Shown here piece by piece: positions 1 through 9,213 of a stretch of 64,000 bases of DNA. The stretch's first letter is position 1. The number at the start of each line of letters is the position of its first letter. Position numbers and translations under genes: made by a program. The DNA is from Fluviicola sp. (GTDB taxonomy: Bacteria > Bacteroidota > Bacteroidia > Flavobacteriales_D > Crocinitomicaceae): positions 1 to 64,000 of the forward strand of contig JAIRJW010000008.1 of assembly GCA_031260455.1 (NCBI GenBank). Reading direction: 5' to 3'. The notes beneath the pieces were generated by a model, which had not been told where the DNA came from, made no database searches, and saw only the letters and a program-made list of their open reading frames with translations.

Positions 1-731
1 CGCGTTCATGGGGAGATCCGATCACGAAATCCAATGAATCGTATGAAGATCAGAAACGTGAATTGCTTGCATTTCTGACTGCAGCAAAAGCAGCTTCTGC
101 GAACAAAAATCCGTGGACTCCATTACAATACAGCGCTCTCAGCGATTGTTTTACTGGTGAAAAACGCTTGTATTTCCATGCAGACCAGGCACAACAAATC
201 AATGATATTCTGGATCTGGTAACGGAACTCGAAATCAAATTCCCGGTAATTGTGGGAGGATATGAAAGTTATCTGGTTGCAGACCGCCTGAAAATCAAAA
301 AAATTCCGGTAATGATTGGCCGTTTACATTCTCTTCCGCAAAATGATGATGATTCATTTGATCTGCCATACAAACTGCCTTTCCTGTTACAACAGGCCGG
401 AGTTCAATTCTGCCTGCAAAACGAGGGAGATATGGAAGCCATGAATGCACGCAACCTTCCTTTCCTGGCAGGAACGGCAATGGCGTATGGATTATCCGAA
501 GAAGAAGCCATTCGCTCCATTTCGCTGAGTGCTTGTGAAATCATGGGAATTTCAAAGAATTACGGCAGTATTGAGATCGGGAAAAAGGCAACGTTATTCG
601 GATCAAACGGCTCCGCCCTGGAAATGAAGGGAAATCAGGCTTCCGTAATTCTGATCAACGGGGAATTTGTTCCTGTTTCCAGCTTTCAGACCCGGTTGTA
701 TGAGAAATACAAAAAGAAATACGGAAGATAA
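1..731 (+). CDS. Amidohydrolase family protein, C-terminal part (5' end outside window)
   Basis: The reading frame is open from base 3, so the start lies outside the window; about 242 residues are visible. The segment with HADQAQQ followed by VIVGG and later IGRLHSLP resembles the C-terminal half of imidazolonepropionase-like amidohydrolases, with the usual closing YGSIEIGKKATL ending. The position where active members carry a metal-binding Asp reads FCLQNEGD here, so this copy may be a catalytically weak paralogue of the kind often paired with a second amidohydrolase. It ends 140 bp before the next gene, which has its own promoter box. Family assignment is fairly sure; substrate is unknown. 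Confidence 0.7.
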   Translation, partial: RSWGDPITKSNESYEDQKRELLAFLTAAKAASANKNPWTPLQYSALSDCFTGEKRLYFHADQAQQINDILDLVTELEIKFPVIVGGYESYLVADRLKIKKIPVMIGRLHSLPQNDDDSFDLPYKLPFLLQQAGVQFCLQNEGDMEAMNARNLPFLAGTAMAYGLSEEEAIRSISLSACEIMGISKNYGSIEIGKKATLFGSNGSALEMKGNQASVILINGEFVPVSSFQTRLYEKYKKKYGR

Positions 732-831
732 TAAGGCTGAAATCCGTTTTTCTTCTGCTATTCTCCTCAGAATATAAACAGTCACCTGGCATTTTAAGAA
801 ACTTTAACACTCCGTATGTAAGACAATTATT

Positions 832-839
832 TAAATTTG
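832..839 (+). promoter_or_regulatory. Bacteroidota -7 promoter box (TAAATTTG)
   Basis: The octamer fits TAnnTTTG, the -7 element of the Bacteroidota primary sigma factor, and lies 35 bp before the start codon of the T9SS cargo gene at 875. No clear -33 element is visible. Confidence 0.5.
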
Positions 840-874
840 TCAGCTAATATCATTTCATCTAAATCTTAAGTATA

Positions 875-1825
875 ATGAAAAAACATTACTTACTGGTCAC
901 CTTATTATTTTCAGGTATCACATCTTTTTCCCAAAGTTTATCCTCTGCTGACATTGGTTACACTGCCGGTGAATCTTTCACTATGTATGCTTCTGACTAT
1001 GTAAATCCCGAAACTTCAGGCACAGGTGTAACCTGGGATTTATCTTCTATGACAAACAACAACCAGGTTTCTGTTACAGTAACAGCTAACTCCGGTGGAA
1101 CGTTCCCCAGTGCAACGACCAAATTAACTCAGTCAGACGGATCTATTCTTTATTATAAAATCACCAGTTCAATTATGGAATTGGTAGGTATAGATGCTTC
1201 AGGTATTGTATTTTCCTATTCAAATCCGGAAACTCACCTTCAATTCCCTCTGACAACAAGTACTAATTTCACAGATCAGTCTGCTTGTGATTTCACTGTA
1301 AGTGGATTTAATTTCTCGCGAACAGGAAGTATCCAGTCTGAGTATTCAGGCACGGGAACTCTGATCACTCCAGCCGGAACTTTCACAAATGTCATGCGGA
1401 TAAAATCGACTATGACAAACACAGATACGTATATCGGAGGTACGTCCAGCTCATCAATTGTTTCCTATAACTGGTACAAAGCAGGTATTCATCATGAATT
1501 AGCAAGTGTTTCTGATATAACAGGAGCAACTACCGATCAAGCGGCATATTACACCAATGTGCCTGAAAACCTCGGATTGGAAGAGAACCAATTGATCAAC
1601 CTGTCTCTGTTTCCGAACCCTTCAGCAAATTTGATCCATATCAGCTCTGATGAAGTCATTTCCAAAGTTGAGCTTTACAAGTTGTCCGGTGAACTGATGT
1701 TGGATCAATCAGTAAATGATACTTCCTCCGAAATAAATATTTCTGATTTAAATTCAGGCATGTACCTGATGAAAGTATATGGAAAAGATGGTTCTGTTTC
1801 CGTTCAGCGAATTATGAAGAGCTAA
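875..1825 (+). CDS. Secreted protein with T9SS type A sorting domain
   Basis: This 316-residue protein starts with a signal peptide ending near residue 20 (TSFSQS). The middle is a Ser/Thr-rich beta-type region with no catalytic motif I recognise. The last 75 residues form a type A C-terminal sorting domain: SLFPNPSAN, then VELYKLSGE, then SDLNSGMYLMKVY and a basic end. Such domains direct export through the type IX secretion system, followed by removal and often anchoring at the cell surface. It is a single-gene unit with a promoter box upstream and a hairpin terminator downstream. It resembles the protein at 59472-60554 in layout. Function beyond secretion is unknown. Confidence 0.8.
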   Translation: MKKHYLLVTLLFSGITSFSQSLSSADIGYTAGESFTMYASDYVNPETSGTGVTWDLSSMTNNNQVSVTVTANSGGTFPSATTKLTQSDGSILYYKITSSIMELVGIDASGIVFSYSNPETHLQFPLTTSTNFTDQSACDFTVSGFNFSRTGSIQSEYSGTGTLITPAGTFTNVMRIKSTMTNTDTYIGGTSSSSIVSYNWYKAGIHHELASVSDITGATTDQAAYYTNVPENLGLEENQLINLSLFPNPSANLIHISSDEVISKVELYKLSGELMLDQSVNDTSSEINISDLNSGMYLMKVYGKDGSVSVQRIMKS

Positions 1826-1847
1826 TCTGTTTTTAAACGGTTTTTGA

Positions 1848-1882
1848 AATCCTTCCGCCAGAAACGCGGAAGGATTTTTTTT
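1848..1882 (+). terminator. Rho-independent terminator
   Basis: An 11-bp stem (AATCCTTCCGC with GCGGAAGGATT) and a 7-nt loop are followed by a T run, 22 bp after the stop codon of the T9SS cargo gene. Confidence 0.85.
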
Positions 1883-1944
1883 GATTTAACCTTTCCTAAC
1901 AAAAGCTTCTTAAGAATTGAATCGGCTTTTTCAATTTTGTTTTT

Positions 1945-1952
1945 TATTTTTG
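1945..1952 (+). promoter_or_regulatory. -7 promoter box (TATTTTTG) for superoxide dismutase
   Basis: The box matches TAnnTTTG and ends 24 bp before the superoxide dismutase start codon. Confidence 0.5.
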
Positions 1953-1976
1953 TTAGAGAACATAAAATAAATTATC

Positions 1977-2576
1977 ATGGCATTCGAATTACCAAAATTA
2001 GCATATGCATACAATGCATTAGAACCATACATCGATGCTCGTACAATGGAAATCCATTACACAAAGCATCATCAGGCGTATGCAACGAATCTGAATAACG
2101 CGATCGCAGGAACAGATCTGGAAGGAAAATCTATTGAGTTCATTTTACAACATTGCAAGGACAAGCCTGCAGTTCGCAATAACGGTGGTGGTTTCTGGAA
2201 TCACAACCTGTTCTGGGAAATTATGGCTCCAAAGGCAGGAGGTACTCCAACAGGTGAGTTGGCTCAGGCCATCAACGATGCTTTCGGAACATTCGAGCAT
2301 TTCAAAGATGAGTTCTCCAAAGCGGCAACAACACGTTTCGGTTCAGGGTGGGCATGGTTGTGTATTGAAGGAGGTAAATTAGTAATCTGTTCTACTGCAA
2401 ACCAAGATAACCCAATTATGGGAGAAGGTTGCAAAGGAACTCCGATCTTAGGCTTGGATGTCTGGGAACATGCCTACTATCTGAATTATCAAAATCGTCG
2501 CCCTGATTATATCAATGCATTCTTTAACGTAATTAACTGGGAAGTCGTTGCGAAGAAATTTGCAGCAGCGAAATAA
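1977..2576 (+). CDS. Superoxide dismutase (Fe/Mn family)
   Basis: The 199-residue protein has the full length of an iron/manganese superoxide dismutase, which converts superoxide to oxygen and hydrogen peroxide in the cytoplasm. The four metal ligands are visible: His27 (EIHYTKHH), His76 (FWNHNLFW), Asp161 and His165 (LDVWEHAYY). The family signature DVWEHAYY is intact. Iron versus manganese preference cannot be decided from sequence by eye, so I give no symbol (sodA or sodB). There is no signal peptide. The gene stands alone between a promoter box at 1945 and a strong terminator at 2597. Confidence 0.96.
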   Translation: MAFELPKLAYAYNALEPYIDARTMEIHYTKHHQAYATNLNNAIAGTDLEGKSIEFILQHCKDKPAVRNNGGGFWNHNLFWEIMAPKAGGTPTGELAQAINDAFGTFEHFKDEFSKAATTRFGSGWAWLCIEGGKLVICSTANQDNPIMGEGCKGTPILGLDVWEHAYYLNYQNRRPDYINAFFNVINWEVVAKKFAAAK

Positions 2577-2596
2577 TACCTATCAATATCACACGG

Positions 2597-2635
2597 AAAA
2601 ACCCCGGTTTCCTGAGAAGCCGGGGTTTTTCTTTT
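2597..2635 (+). terminator. Rho-independent terminator after superoxide dismutase
   Basis: AAAAACCCCGG pairs with CCGGGGTTTTT around a 12-nt loop, followed by further T residues. The symmetric A and T flanks would let it act from either side. Confidence 0.9.
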
Positions 2636-2782
2636 TCTATTTCGCTTCAAATGGATTATTTGTAAAAAACAACATTCGTCATTCTTATCAATGAGTTTCC
2701 TTGTTCAACTGTTTTAAAATATAGAAGAAAATCATCAGCCAACGCATGTGCAGGTCACTAAATTACATACAGAATTTTTGAA

Positions 2783-3028
2783 CTACTCTACTGCTTCAAC
2801 AGCAACGATTTCCGGAGCAACTTTTTTCACTGCTTCCTCCAAGCCTGCTTTGATTGTCATCATACTCATGGAGCAATCACTGCAGGCACCAAGTAATCTG
2901 ACCTGTACAACACCTTCATCGGTGATATCAACCAATTCCATATCACCACCGTCAGCATTCAAATGAGGTCTTAATTCACTCAACGAATGGTTTATTTTAT
3001 TGGTTAATTCGGTTTTATTTAACACCAT
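2783..3028 (-). CDS. NifU-like (NFU domain) iron-sulfur scaffold protein
   Basis: This 81-residue protein is a single NFU domain. It has the typical LRPHLNADGGDMELV stretch (residues 19-33) and the cluster-binding CxxC as CSDC at residues 49-52. NFU proteins carry or deliver Fe-S clusters to target enzymes. Its start overlaps the end of the upstream mrp-like gene by 14 nt, so the two are co-translated. That pairing fits a role in Fe-S cluster assembly. Length and motifs are normal for a stand-alone NFU protein. Confidence 0.9.
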   Translation of the reverse strand: MVLNKTELTNKINHSLSELRPHLNADGGDMELVDITDEGVVQVRLLGACSDCSMSMMTIKAGLEEAVKKVAPEIVAVEAVE

Positions 3029-4109
3029 CTTTTTGTGTTTTTATTACTTTGCGTGCTTTGATCACGTTTACCTCGTCCACAAAGATACGCACTAATTCTT
3101 CAAAAGCGAGTGCTGTAGGTGTATTTTCCTGAAATACAGCTGGTCTTCCGGCATCTCCGGACTCACGGACTCCCTGCACCAAAGGAATGTGCCCCAAAAA
3201 GGTTTCATTCATTCCAGCCGCCAGGTTTTTCACACCATCTCTCCCGAAAATATAGTATTTGTTCTCTGGCAGTTCGGCTGGCGTAAACCAGGCCATGTTT
3301 TCGACCAGGCCAATGACCGGAACATTGATCGTGTCCAGTTTGAACATATTGACACCTTTCCGCGCATCGGCAAGTGCTACTTCCTGAGGTGTACTCACAA
3401 TAACAACTCCATCCAGCGGTACCGTTTGTACAAGGGAAAGATGAATATCTCCCGTTCCCGGAGGAAGATCGATCAGCAGGTAATCCAGATCTCCCCAATA
3501 AGCATCCGTAAACAATTGAGTCATTGCTTTGGCAGCCATCGGGCCACGCCACACGATGGCTTCATCATTCTGAGAGAAGAACCCGATAGACAGGATTTTG
3601 ATCCCGTAGCTCATCACCGGATTGATCATCGGTTTTCCGTCTATATCCAGCATTGTCGGGCGTTCTCCTACCACATCAAACATGGTTGGCATACTCGGAC
3701 CGTAAATATCCGCATCTACAATCCCGACACGATAACCTGCTTTCGCCAGTCCTCCGGCTAGGTTCGCCGTAACAGTTGATTTTCCGACACCTCCTTTCCC
3801 GGATGCAATGGCAATGATATGCTTTACCTCAGGAAGGATCTTGCGGTGCGTTTCACGCGCTTCGGACGGCAATCCTTTCACCATACAAGTGATCTGAATT
3901 TCTTCCCCGAAAACGCGCTTCAAATTGAACTCTACCGCTTCCTGCATGCGTTTTCTTGCGTGGAGAGCCGGATTGGAAACATAAATAGTCAGTGCGATCT
4001 TCGAGTCCTCAGTCTGCAGATCCTCCACGAAATTGAGCGTCACGATATCTTTCTTTAAATCGGGTTCCAAAATCGTCCCCAACACTTCCAAAATGGCTTC
4101 CTTCGTCAT
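3015..4109 (-). CDS. Mrp/ApbC-type P-loop ATPase (Fe-S cluster carrier)
   Basis: The 364-residue protein has an N-terminal MIP18/DUF59 domain (about residues 1-80) and a ParA/MinD-type ATPase domain with the deviant Walker A SGKGGVGKST at 103-112. Mrp/Nbp35 proteins load Fe-S clusters onto apo-proteins. The region that carries CxxC in E. coli Mrp reads ENMAWFTPAELPENKYYIFG here, with no cysteine. It precedes and overlaps the NFU gene, which does carry CxxC. A -7 box lies at 4127-4134. Family assignment is firm; how it holds a cluster is open. Confidence 0.92.
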   Translation of the reverse strand: MTKEAILEVLGTILEPDLKKDIVTLNFVEDLQTEDSKIALTIYVSNPALHARKRMQEAVEFNLKRVFGEEIQITCMVKGLPSEARETHRKILPEVKHIIAIASGKGGVGKSTVTANLAGGLAKAGYRVGIVDADIYGPSMPTMFDVVGERPTMLDIDGKPMINPVMSYGIKILSIGFFSQNDEAIVWRGPMAAKAMTQLFTDAYWGDLDYLLIDLPPGTGDIHLSLVQTVPLDGVVIVSTPQEVALADARKGVNMFKLDTINVPVIGLVENMAWFTPAELPENKYYIFGRDGVKNLAAGMNETFLGHIPLVQGVRESGDAGRPAVFQENTPTALAFEELVRIFVDEVNVIKARKVIKTQKDGVK

Positions 4110-4126
4110 ATACTTGAATTATATTA

Positions 4127-4134
4127 CAAAAATA
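4127..4134 (-). promoter_or_regulatory. -7 promoter box (TATTTTTG) for the mrp-nfu pair
   Basis: Read on the minus strand this is TATTTTTG, matching TAnnTTTG, 17 bp before the mrp-like start codon. Confidence 0.5.
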
Positions 4135-4170
4135 ATTATTCAAAAGGGAAGAATGAATTCCTGATCCAAT

Positions 4171-4201
4171 AAAAAGTCCCCTGAAAATTCAGAGGACTTT
4201 T
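4171..4201 (-). terminator. Hairpin terminator after the giant repeat protein
   Basis: AAAAAGTCC-CTGA pairs with TCAG-GGACTTTT with one internal mismatch. It lies just beyond the stop codon of the leftward gene ending at 4205. Confidence 0.75.
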
Positions 4202-4204
4202 GCT

Positions 4205-7200
4205 TTATGGTCTTATTACCGGCGTTGTCGTTCTCGTTGGCGTGGTGGCCGGTTTAGTCGGCTTATTAATGATTGTTCCGGGTTTTACTGTTCGTATCTG
4301 CGTTTTTGTTCCGTTTTCATCATCCGTACTTCCTCCCGGGGCTCCGTTCGGCCCACCTGAACCTTTCCCCGGATTCGATTCATCGTTTCCATCCGCATTA
4401 TTTCCATGTCCGTTATTCCCGTTACCATTTCCATTATTGGTTCCTTCCCCGTTTGTTGCATTCTGATTGTTTTCACCAGAACTCACACTAATCACACAAG
4501 ACTTACTATCCGAGCCGGATGCATTCCGGGCTGTGATCACCAGCGGGAAAGAAACCTTAGATGAGGTAATATTCACAACAAAAGAGAAAGTCAGCACATT
4601 GCTTTCGATACTGGAAGAGAATTCAACATTTCCCCCGTTATACGAAATCCCTACCTGGCTTGCACTTGAAACGTACTTTACCGTTCCCGTAATTGTTACA
4701 TTTCCTGCAGGGAAAACTGCCGGACAACGCACAGGGCTCGTCAGAGTAATAATCGGCGCAGGAATTACTTCCGGAGCATTGTAGATTACTGTTTTTGCAT
4801 CTGTTGCCGTCCCACCATTTGTAACCGCAGTTGCAACGATCACGTTTGCTCCCTGTACATAACTTGCATTGAACCGGATTATCCCGGTTGAAGCTTTGAA
4901 ATCAAAATTTGTAGCTATACCGTTTACAGTCACTGAAACCTGAGATGCGGAAGTCACACCGGTAGTTGCAATAAGGATTGTCTGAGCTGACTGATCCGTT
5001 TCCAGTGGCGTAATGGACGGACTGGTGATTTCAATCGTCGGAGGAGTAACAACAACGACTTCGTTTCTCAATACATTGAGCGTTTGAGCAGCTTTACCAC
5101 ATTTATTGACAACCGAAACTGTAATAGCATTAGCTCCCAAAACAAGGTTTCGCGACACTGTGAACACTCCTGTCTGCTGATTGTAAACAAAAGCAATATT
5201 CTGGCCGTTGTGCATGACAGTAATATTTTCCTGGTTTTCCGCATTGGAAATCGTTCCCGACATACTAAATGCATCCGAAGTAACAGTCGATCCATTCGGC
5301 GCAGAACTATTCGTAATTGTTATTACAGGGGGGATACACACATTTCTTGTGACGGTCCAGGTCAACTCTTTTGACCCGCACTCGTTTCTTACCACAGCAA
5401 TAATCGTATGTGTTCCTTCCGTCAAGGTAATATTCATCGACATAATCTGAGAACCTTCATCGTATGTGAACGGAATAGCCACTCCATCCATTTTCAGCTC
5501 AATCTGTGAAGCCTGTTGGATTTTACTCAGGGCAGCACTCAGTGAAATCAACTCAGACTCTGTTGTCAGCTGATCAGAATCAGGCTTCAGATATGTAATA
5601 TTCGGAGCGACACATGGCTGCTTCATCACAACAATTACCGTAACACTTGTGAAACCACAACTGTTTGTTGCTTTGATCTCAATAGAGTTCGAACCTTCAA
5701 CCAATACCAGCAGTTTTTCAAATCCGAAAGTTCCCGCATCGAAAGTTCCCGCAGTTTGCAGATTTCCGTTTAGGTACACCTCGATCTGGTTTACCGATGT
5801 CACATTGCTCACAGTTGCCTGCAATGCAAAACGCGTTGCCTCAACCGTTGCGTTCTGCGTACCCGGATTCTTAAATGTAATGACCGGTTTGTTACACGGA
5901 ACTTCGATTTTCTTGTAGGTCACTGACGTAGAAGCTGTATGGGTACCTCCCGCATTCGTACCTGTAATTTCAAACACGTTGTTTCCTGCATTCAGGTTGT
6001 GATTAAACGTCACTTCGTTCGTTGAAGGATTAAACGTCCAGAAGCCCGGATTCACTACCAGACCATCTTCTTTCAATACGATCTGAGATTGTGTTGTCAC
6101 GTTCAGCACATGCGCTTTTACAACATATGTTTCGTTTGAAACAACTTGTCCCGGACTCGCAGGGTTGATAAATGTCACAAACGGAGGTTTGATCACTTCT
6201 TCACGTTTGAGGATGATCTGCGTTTCATCCGATGCAGTTCCTGCCGGATTGTTCGCCGTTATTTTGACGGTATTCGTTCCCAGGTTCAACGGAGTATTCA
6301 TCTCCAGCACTTTGGTTGCAGTTGAATACGTAAATGCAGTTGTTACATTTCCGTTCACCAGCACCTGGATCTGTTGTTGATTATCTACATTCAGAACAGT
6401 TGCCGTTACATTGCTGTTGGCAACATTCACCGTTTGCGGGTTATTCGCAGGATAAGTAATCGTTACCACCGGAGGCAAAGTCGGATTCGGAACATGGTAA
6501 CTGATCAAAGTAGTTTTCGAATCGGAACCTGCTGTATTCGTAGCTGTAATCTCAATCACATTCGAACCGTTCACTAATCCGGTTGTGAATTCCATCATTT
6601 CGCTGGATGCCGTATAGGTAAAGTTCGCAGAAGTCTGCCCGTTTATCTTCAACACGATCTGACTTGCGCTGGAAACAAAACGCACACGCGCTTTTACCAG
6701 GTAAGTTGCATTAAACGACGTAGCCGGGCTCACATTCGGATCAATAAATGAAACAACCGGAGGCTGAACCGTAACCAGTTTTCTGTATAGAATTGTTTGT
6801 GGTTCACTTGCCGTTCCTGCTGAGTTCGTTCCGGTAACAGTAATGATATTTGCTCCTTCAATCAGGTTTACAGGGAAGGAAGCCACACTGTTTACAAAAG
6901 TAAAGTTTGTAATGTTCGTCCCGTTTATATTCACATTCACCCCGCTCTGACTGTCCACATTCAATACTGAAGCCGTCACATTATACGCGGAAGAAGTCGT
7001 AGAATACGGATCCACATTCGGATTGGTGAACTGAACAACCGGAGGCTGTACAACTATTGCAGGTTTGTAGATGATCGTCGTTTGCTTCGAATCCGTACCA
7101 TCTGTATTTGTTCCAGTAACTGTCACAACATTTGCCCCGGTAACCAGGTTCAATGTTTCGGTCACACCATTTGTTCCGGAATTGTAAATGAAATTCGGCA

Positions 7201-9055
7201 AGTCTGTTCCATTCAGAGTTACCTTAACCTGGTTTTTCTGAGTCACATTCAATACCGTTGCATTCAGGTTAAACACACTTCCGTATGTTTCCTGCGGATT
7301 TACCGACGGATTTGTAATGGTCACGATCGGTGGTTTCGGTGCCGGACGGTCATAGATAATAATCGTGGTAGCTGAAGCCATTCCCGCCACGTTGGTGCCT
7401 ATTACTTCAAATACGTTTTGTCCCGGACTCAAAACCACATTACCGGAAAATTTATTCGTTTGCGCATTGTAAGCAAAATTGTTATTAACCGTTCCGTTCT
7501 GCTTGAAACTTACATGTTGTGCATCATCTACATTCAATACATCTGCATTCAGCGTGAACGTATTCTGCGTTACCGTATAAGGATTGATGTTCGGATTCAC
7601 AAAGTAAACCACTGGCAGTTGAACCATTTGCTGCGACTGATAAATAATAGTTACCGTTTTACTGTCTGTACCGTATTGGTTGGTTCCGGTAGTTGTGACC
7701 ATGTTTGAACCGGTAATCAGGTTTAGTATAGAAGTAATTTCTCTGGTAGATTCATTGTAATTAAAGTTCACCGGAGAACCGTTCAGCGTCATTGTAATCT
7801 GATCTTTTCCGCTTACATTCAACACTGTTCCTGTCAGGTTGAAAAGCGGGCTTTGAACCGTTATCGGGTTGGAAGCGGGATTCGAGTAAGTAACTACCGG
7901 CGGAGTCGGAGTTTCTCTGATATAGTTGATCACCGTCTGATCCATATCAGACCCGAAATCGTTCGTTCCGGTCAGCTCAAACATATTCTGCCCCGGTATC
8001 AAAGTAACTACACACTGAAAATCCTGGGTAGAGGGATTGAACGAGAAATTTGTAATATAATTTCCATTCTGGCGGAAAATCACATTCGAACCAGAACTCA
8101 CGTTCTGAATACGCCCTTTTATGACATAACTGTTGGAATTAACTGTTGTTCCGGTCACACTAGGATTGATAATATCCACAACCGGAGGATTGTTTACCGT
8201 AGCAGGAGGCGTTTCCGGATTTGTTACAACCGGCTGGCGAACCGTATCCTGGTAAGTGACGTGTTCGTAATGTCTCCTGATATGGAATCTCAGATAGAAA
8301 CTCGTATAATGATACCAATCGTTTTTGTATTTTCCTTTTGCCTGTACGTGACCGTCGAAACGATCATCCAGCGTGAAAGTCGTCTTGTGCTCGACTCCCA
8401 GTGAGAACCATTTTCCTACCTGGTATCCCAAACCGATTCCGACACTTGGCATAAAACGTCCCAAACTCGCAGGAGAATTCAAATCCGTTTCGAATTTCTT
8501 GTCCGTTACACCCTGAATCTCTGTCTGAGTATAAGTATTATTGGCCAGCTTAAGTGAATCGTACAAGTAAACAAACCCATCGCTTCCATACAAATCGCCT
8601 TTCGCACGATACCACGTATAGCCGATTCCTCCGAAAACATACGGGTCCCAACCGGTTCTTTCTCTCAGCTTATTAAAGTGGACGGCCAATTCGAGGCTCA
8701 ATTCATTTAAGCGCGTCCCGAAATTCAAGACAACCGGAACTCCCTGGGTTGTATATTCGGAATAAACCGGATTTGCGGAAACATCCGCAGCCCCTGTACC
8801 GTATCCTTTCCATAATCCGGTCAAGTAGCGCAAGCGCAAATCAAAACTCAGCGGTTTTCCGTAATTGTAGCTGAACTGGTGTCCCAGAATGACTCCGTAA
8901 CCCAGATTCAATTTGTACGGGACATCCGTTTTTGCCCAGGCTCCCCCGATGTTAAGTCCCCAAAACCAACGACTATCGTTGTCGTAATCAACTTTCTGAG
9001 CAAACAAGGTTGAGCCTAATAACAGACTTACAATTACCGCGTAAAAATATTTCAT
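4205..9055 (-). CDS. Giant surface protein: N-terminal beta-barrel plus 13 Ig-like repeats
   Basis: The 1616-residue protein has a signal peptide (residues 1-19, ending LLLGSTLFAQ). Residues 20-265 look like an outer-membrane beta-barrel: alternating aromatic strands such as RWFWGLNIGGAW and FYLRFHIRRHY. From about residue 290, thirteen tandem repeats of about 95 residues follow. Each opens with a PPVVxxxNP-like segment and contains VLNV, a xVxLNG turn and a closing TGTNxxGTxS strand, as in Ig-like or bacterial adhesin repeats. Repeats 9-11 contain extra cysteines. The last 90 residues are a Gly/Asn-rich then Thr/Pro-rich tail. There is no OmpA domain and no T9SS sorting domain. The layout recalls intimin/invasin-type proteins; adhesin function is inference. 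Confidence 0.8.
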   Translation of the reverse strand: MKYFYAVIVSLLLGSTLFAQKVDYDNDSRWFWGLNIGGAWAKTDVPYKLNLGYGVILGHQFSYNYGKPLSFDLRLRYLTGLWKGYGTGAADVSANPVYSEYTTQGVPVVLNFGTRLNELSLELAVHFNKLRERTGWDPYVFGGIGYTWYRAKGDLYGSDGFVYLYDSLKLANNTYTQTEIQGVTDKKFETDLNSPASLGRFMPSVGIGLGYQVGKWFSLGVEHKTTFTLDDRFDGHVQAKGKYKNDWYHYTSFYLRFHIRRHYEHVTYQDTVRQPVVTNPETPPATVNNPPVVDIINPSVTGTTVNSNSYVIKGRIQNVSSGSNVIFRQNGNYITNFSFNPSTQDFQCVVTLIPGQNMFELTGTNDFGSDMDQTVINYIRETPTPPVVTYSNPASNPITVQSPLFNLTGTVLNVSGKDQITMTLNGSPVNFNYNESTREITSILNLITGSNMVTTTGTNQYGTDSKTVTIIYQSQQMVQLPVVYFVNPNINPYTVTQNTFTLNADVLNVDDAQHVSFKQNGTVNNNFAYNAQTNKFSGNVVLSPGQNVFEVIGTNVAGMASATTIIIYDRPAPKPPIVTITNPSVNPQETYGSVFNLNATVLNVTQKNQVKVTLNGTDLPNFIYNSGTNGVTETLNLVTGANVVTVTGTNTDGTDSKQTTIIYKPAIVVQPPVVQFTNPNVDPYSTTSSAYNVTASVLNVDSQSGVNVNINGTNITNFTFVNSVASFPVNLIEGANIITVTGTNSAGTASEPQTILYRKLVTVQPPVVSFIDPNVSPATSFNATYLVKARVRFVSSASQIVLKINGQTSANFTYTASSEMMEFTTGLVNGSNVIEITATNTAGSDSKTTLISYHVPNPTLPPVVTITYPANNPQTVNVANSNVTATVLNVDNQQQIQVLVNGNVTTAFTYSTATKVLEMNTPLNLGTNTVKITANNPAGTASDETQIILKREEVIKPPFVTFINPASPGQVVSNETYVVKAHVLNVTTQSQIVLKEDGLVVNPGFWTFNPSTNEVTFNHNLNAGNNVFEITGTNAGGTHTASTSVTYKKIEVPCNKPVITFKNPGTQNATVEATRFALQATVSNVTSVNQIEVYLNGNLQTAGTFDAGTFGFEKLLVLVEGSNSIEIKATNSCGFTSVTVIVVMKQPCVAPNITYLKPDSDQLTTESELISLSAALSKIQQASQIELKMDGVAIPFTYDEGSQIMSMNITLTEGTHTIIAVVRNECGSKELTWTVTRNVCIPPVITITNSSAPNGSTVTSDAFSMSGTISNAENQENITVMHNGQNIAFVYNQQTGVFTVSRNLVLGANAITVSVVNKCGKAAQTLNVLRNEVVVVTPPTIEITSPSITPLETDQSAQTILIATTGVTSASQVSVTVNGIATNFDFKASTGIIRFNASYVQGANVIVATAVTNGGTATDAKTVIYNAPEVIPAPIITLTSPVRCPAVFPAGNVTITGTVKYVSSASQVGISYNGGNVEFSSSIESNVLTFSFVVNITSSKVSFPLVITARNASGSDSKSCVISVSSGENNQNATNGEGTNNGNGNGNNGHGNNADGNDESNPGKGSGGPNGAPGGSTDDENGTKTQIRTVKPGTIINKPTKPATTPTRTTTPVIRP

Positions 9056-9213
9056 AGTCCTAAGTTTAATCTATTTTGCTGCTTAACCATCTTTGTGCCA
9101 AAAAAGCACAAAATCGATCCCATTTAACAAAATTGATAGGGCGAAACTACGAAAAATCGTTTAAAATATCCCTGAATGTATTAGCTTTACAATTACATAC
9201 ATGATCTCAGAGC

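Noticed and set aside
3189..3761. 190-codon open frame on the plus strand
   Set aside because: It is antisense to the conserved mrp ATPase; composition reflects the opposite strand.
7853..8404. 183-codon open frame on the plus strand
   Set aside because: It lies antisense to the giant repeat gene, is repetitive because the repeats are, and has no start signal or similarity.
4205..9055. DNA-level tandem repeats or CRISPR-like array
   Set aside because: The periodicity is at protein level (about 285 bp) with diverged DNA; no identical repeats with spacers.
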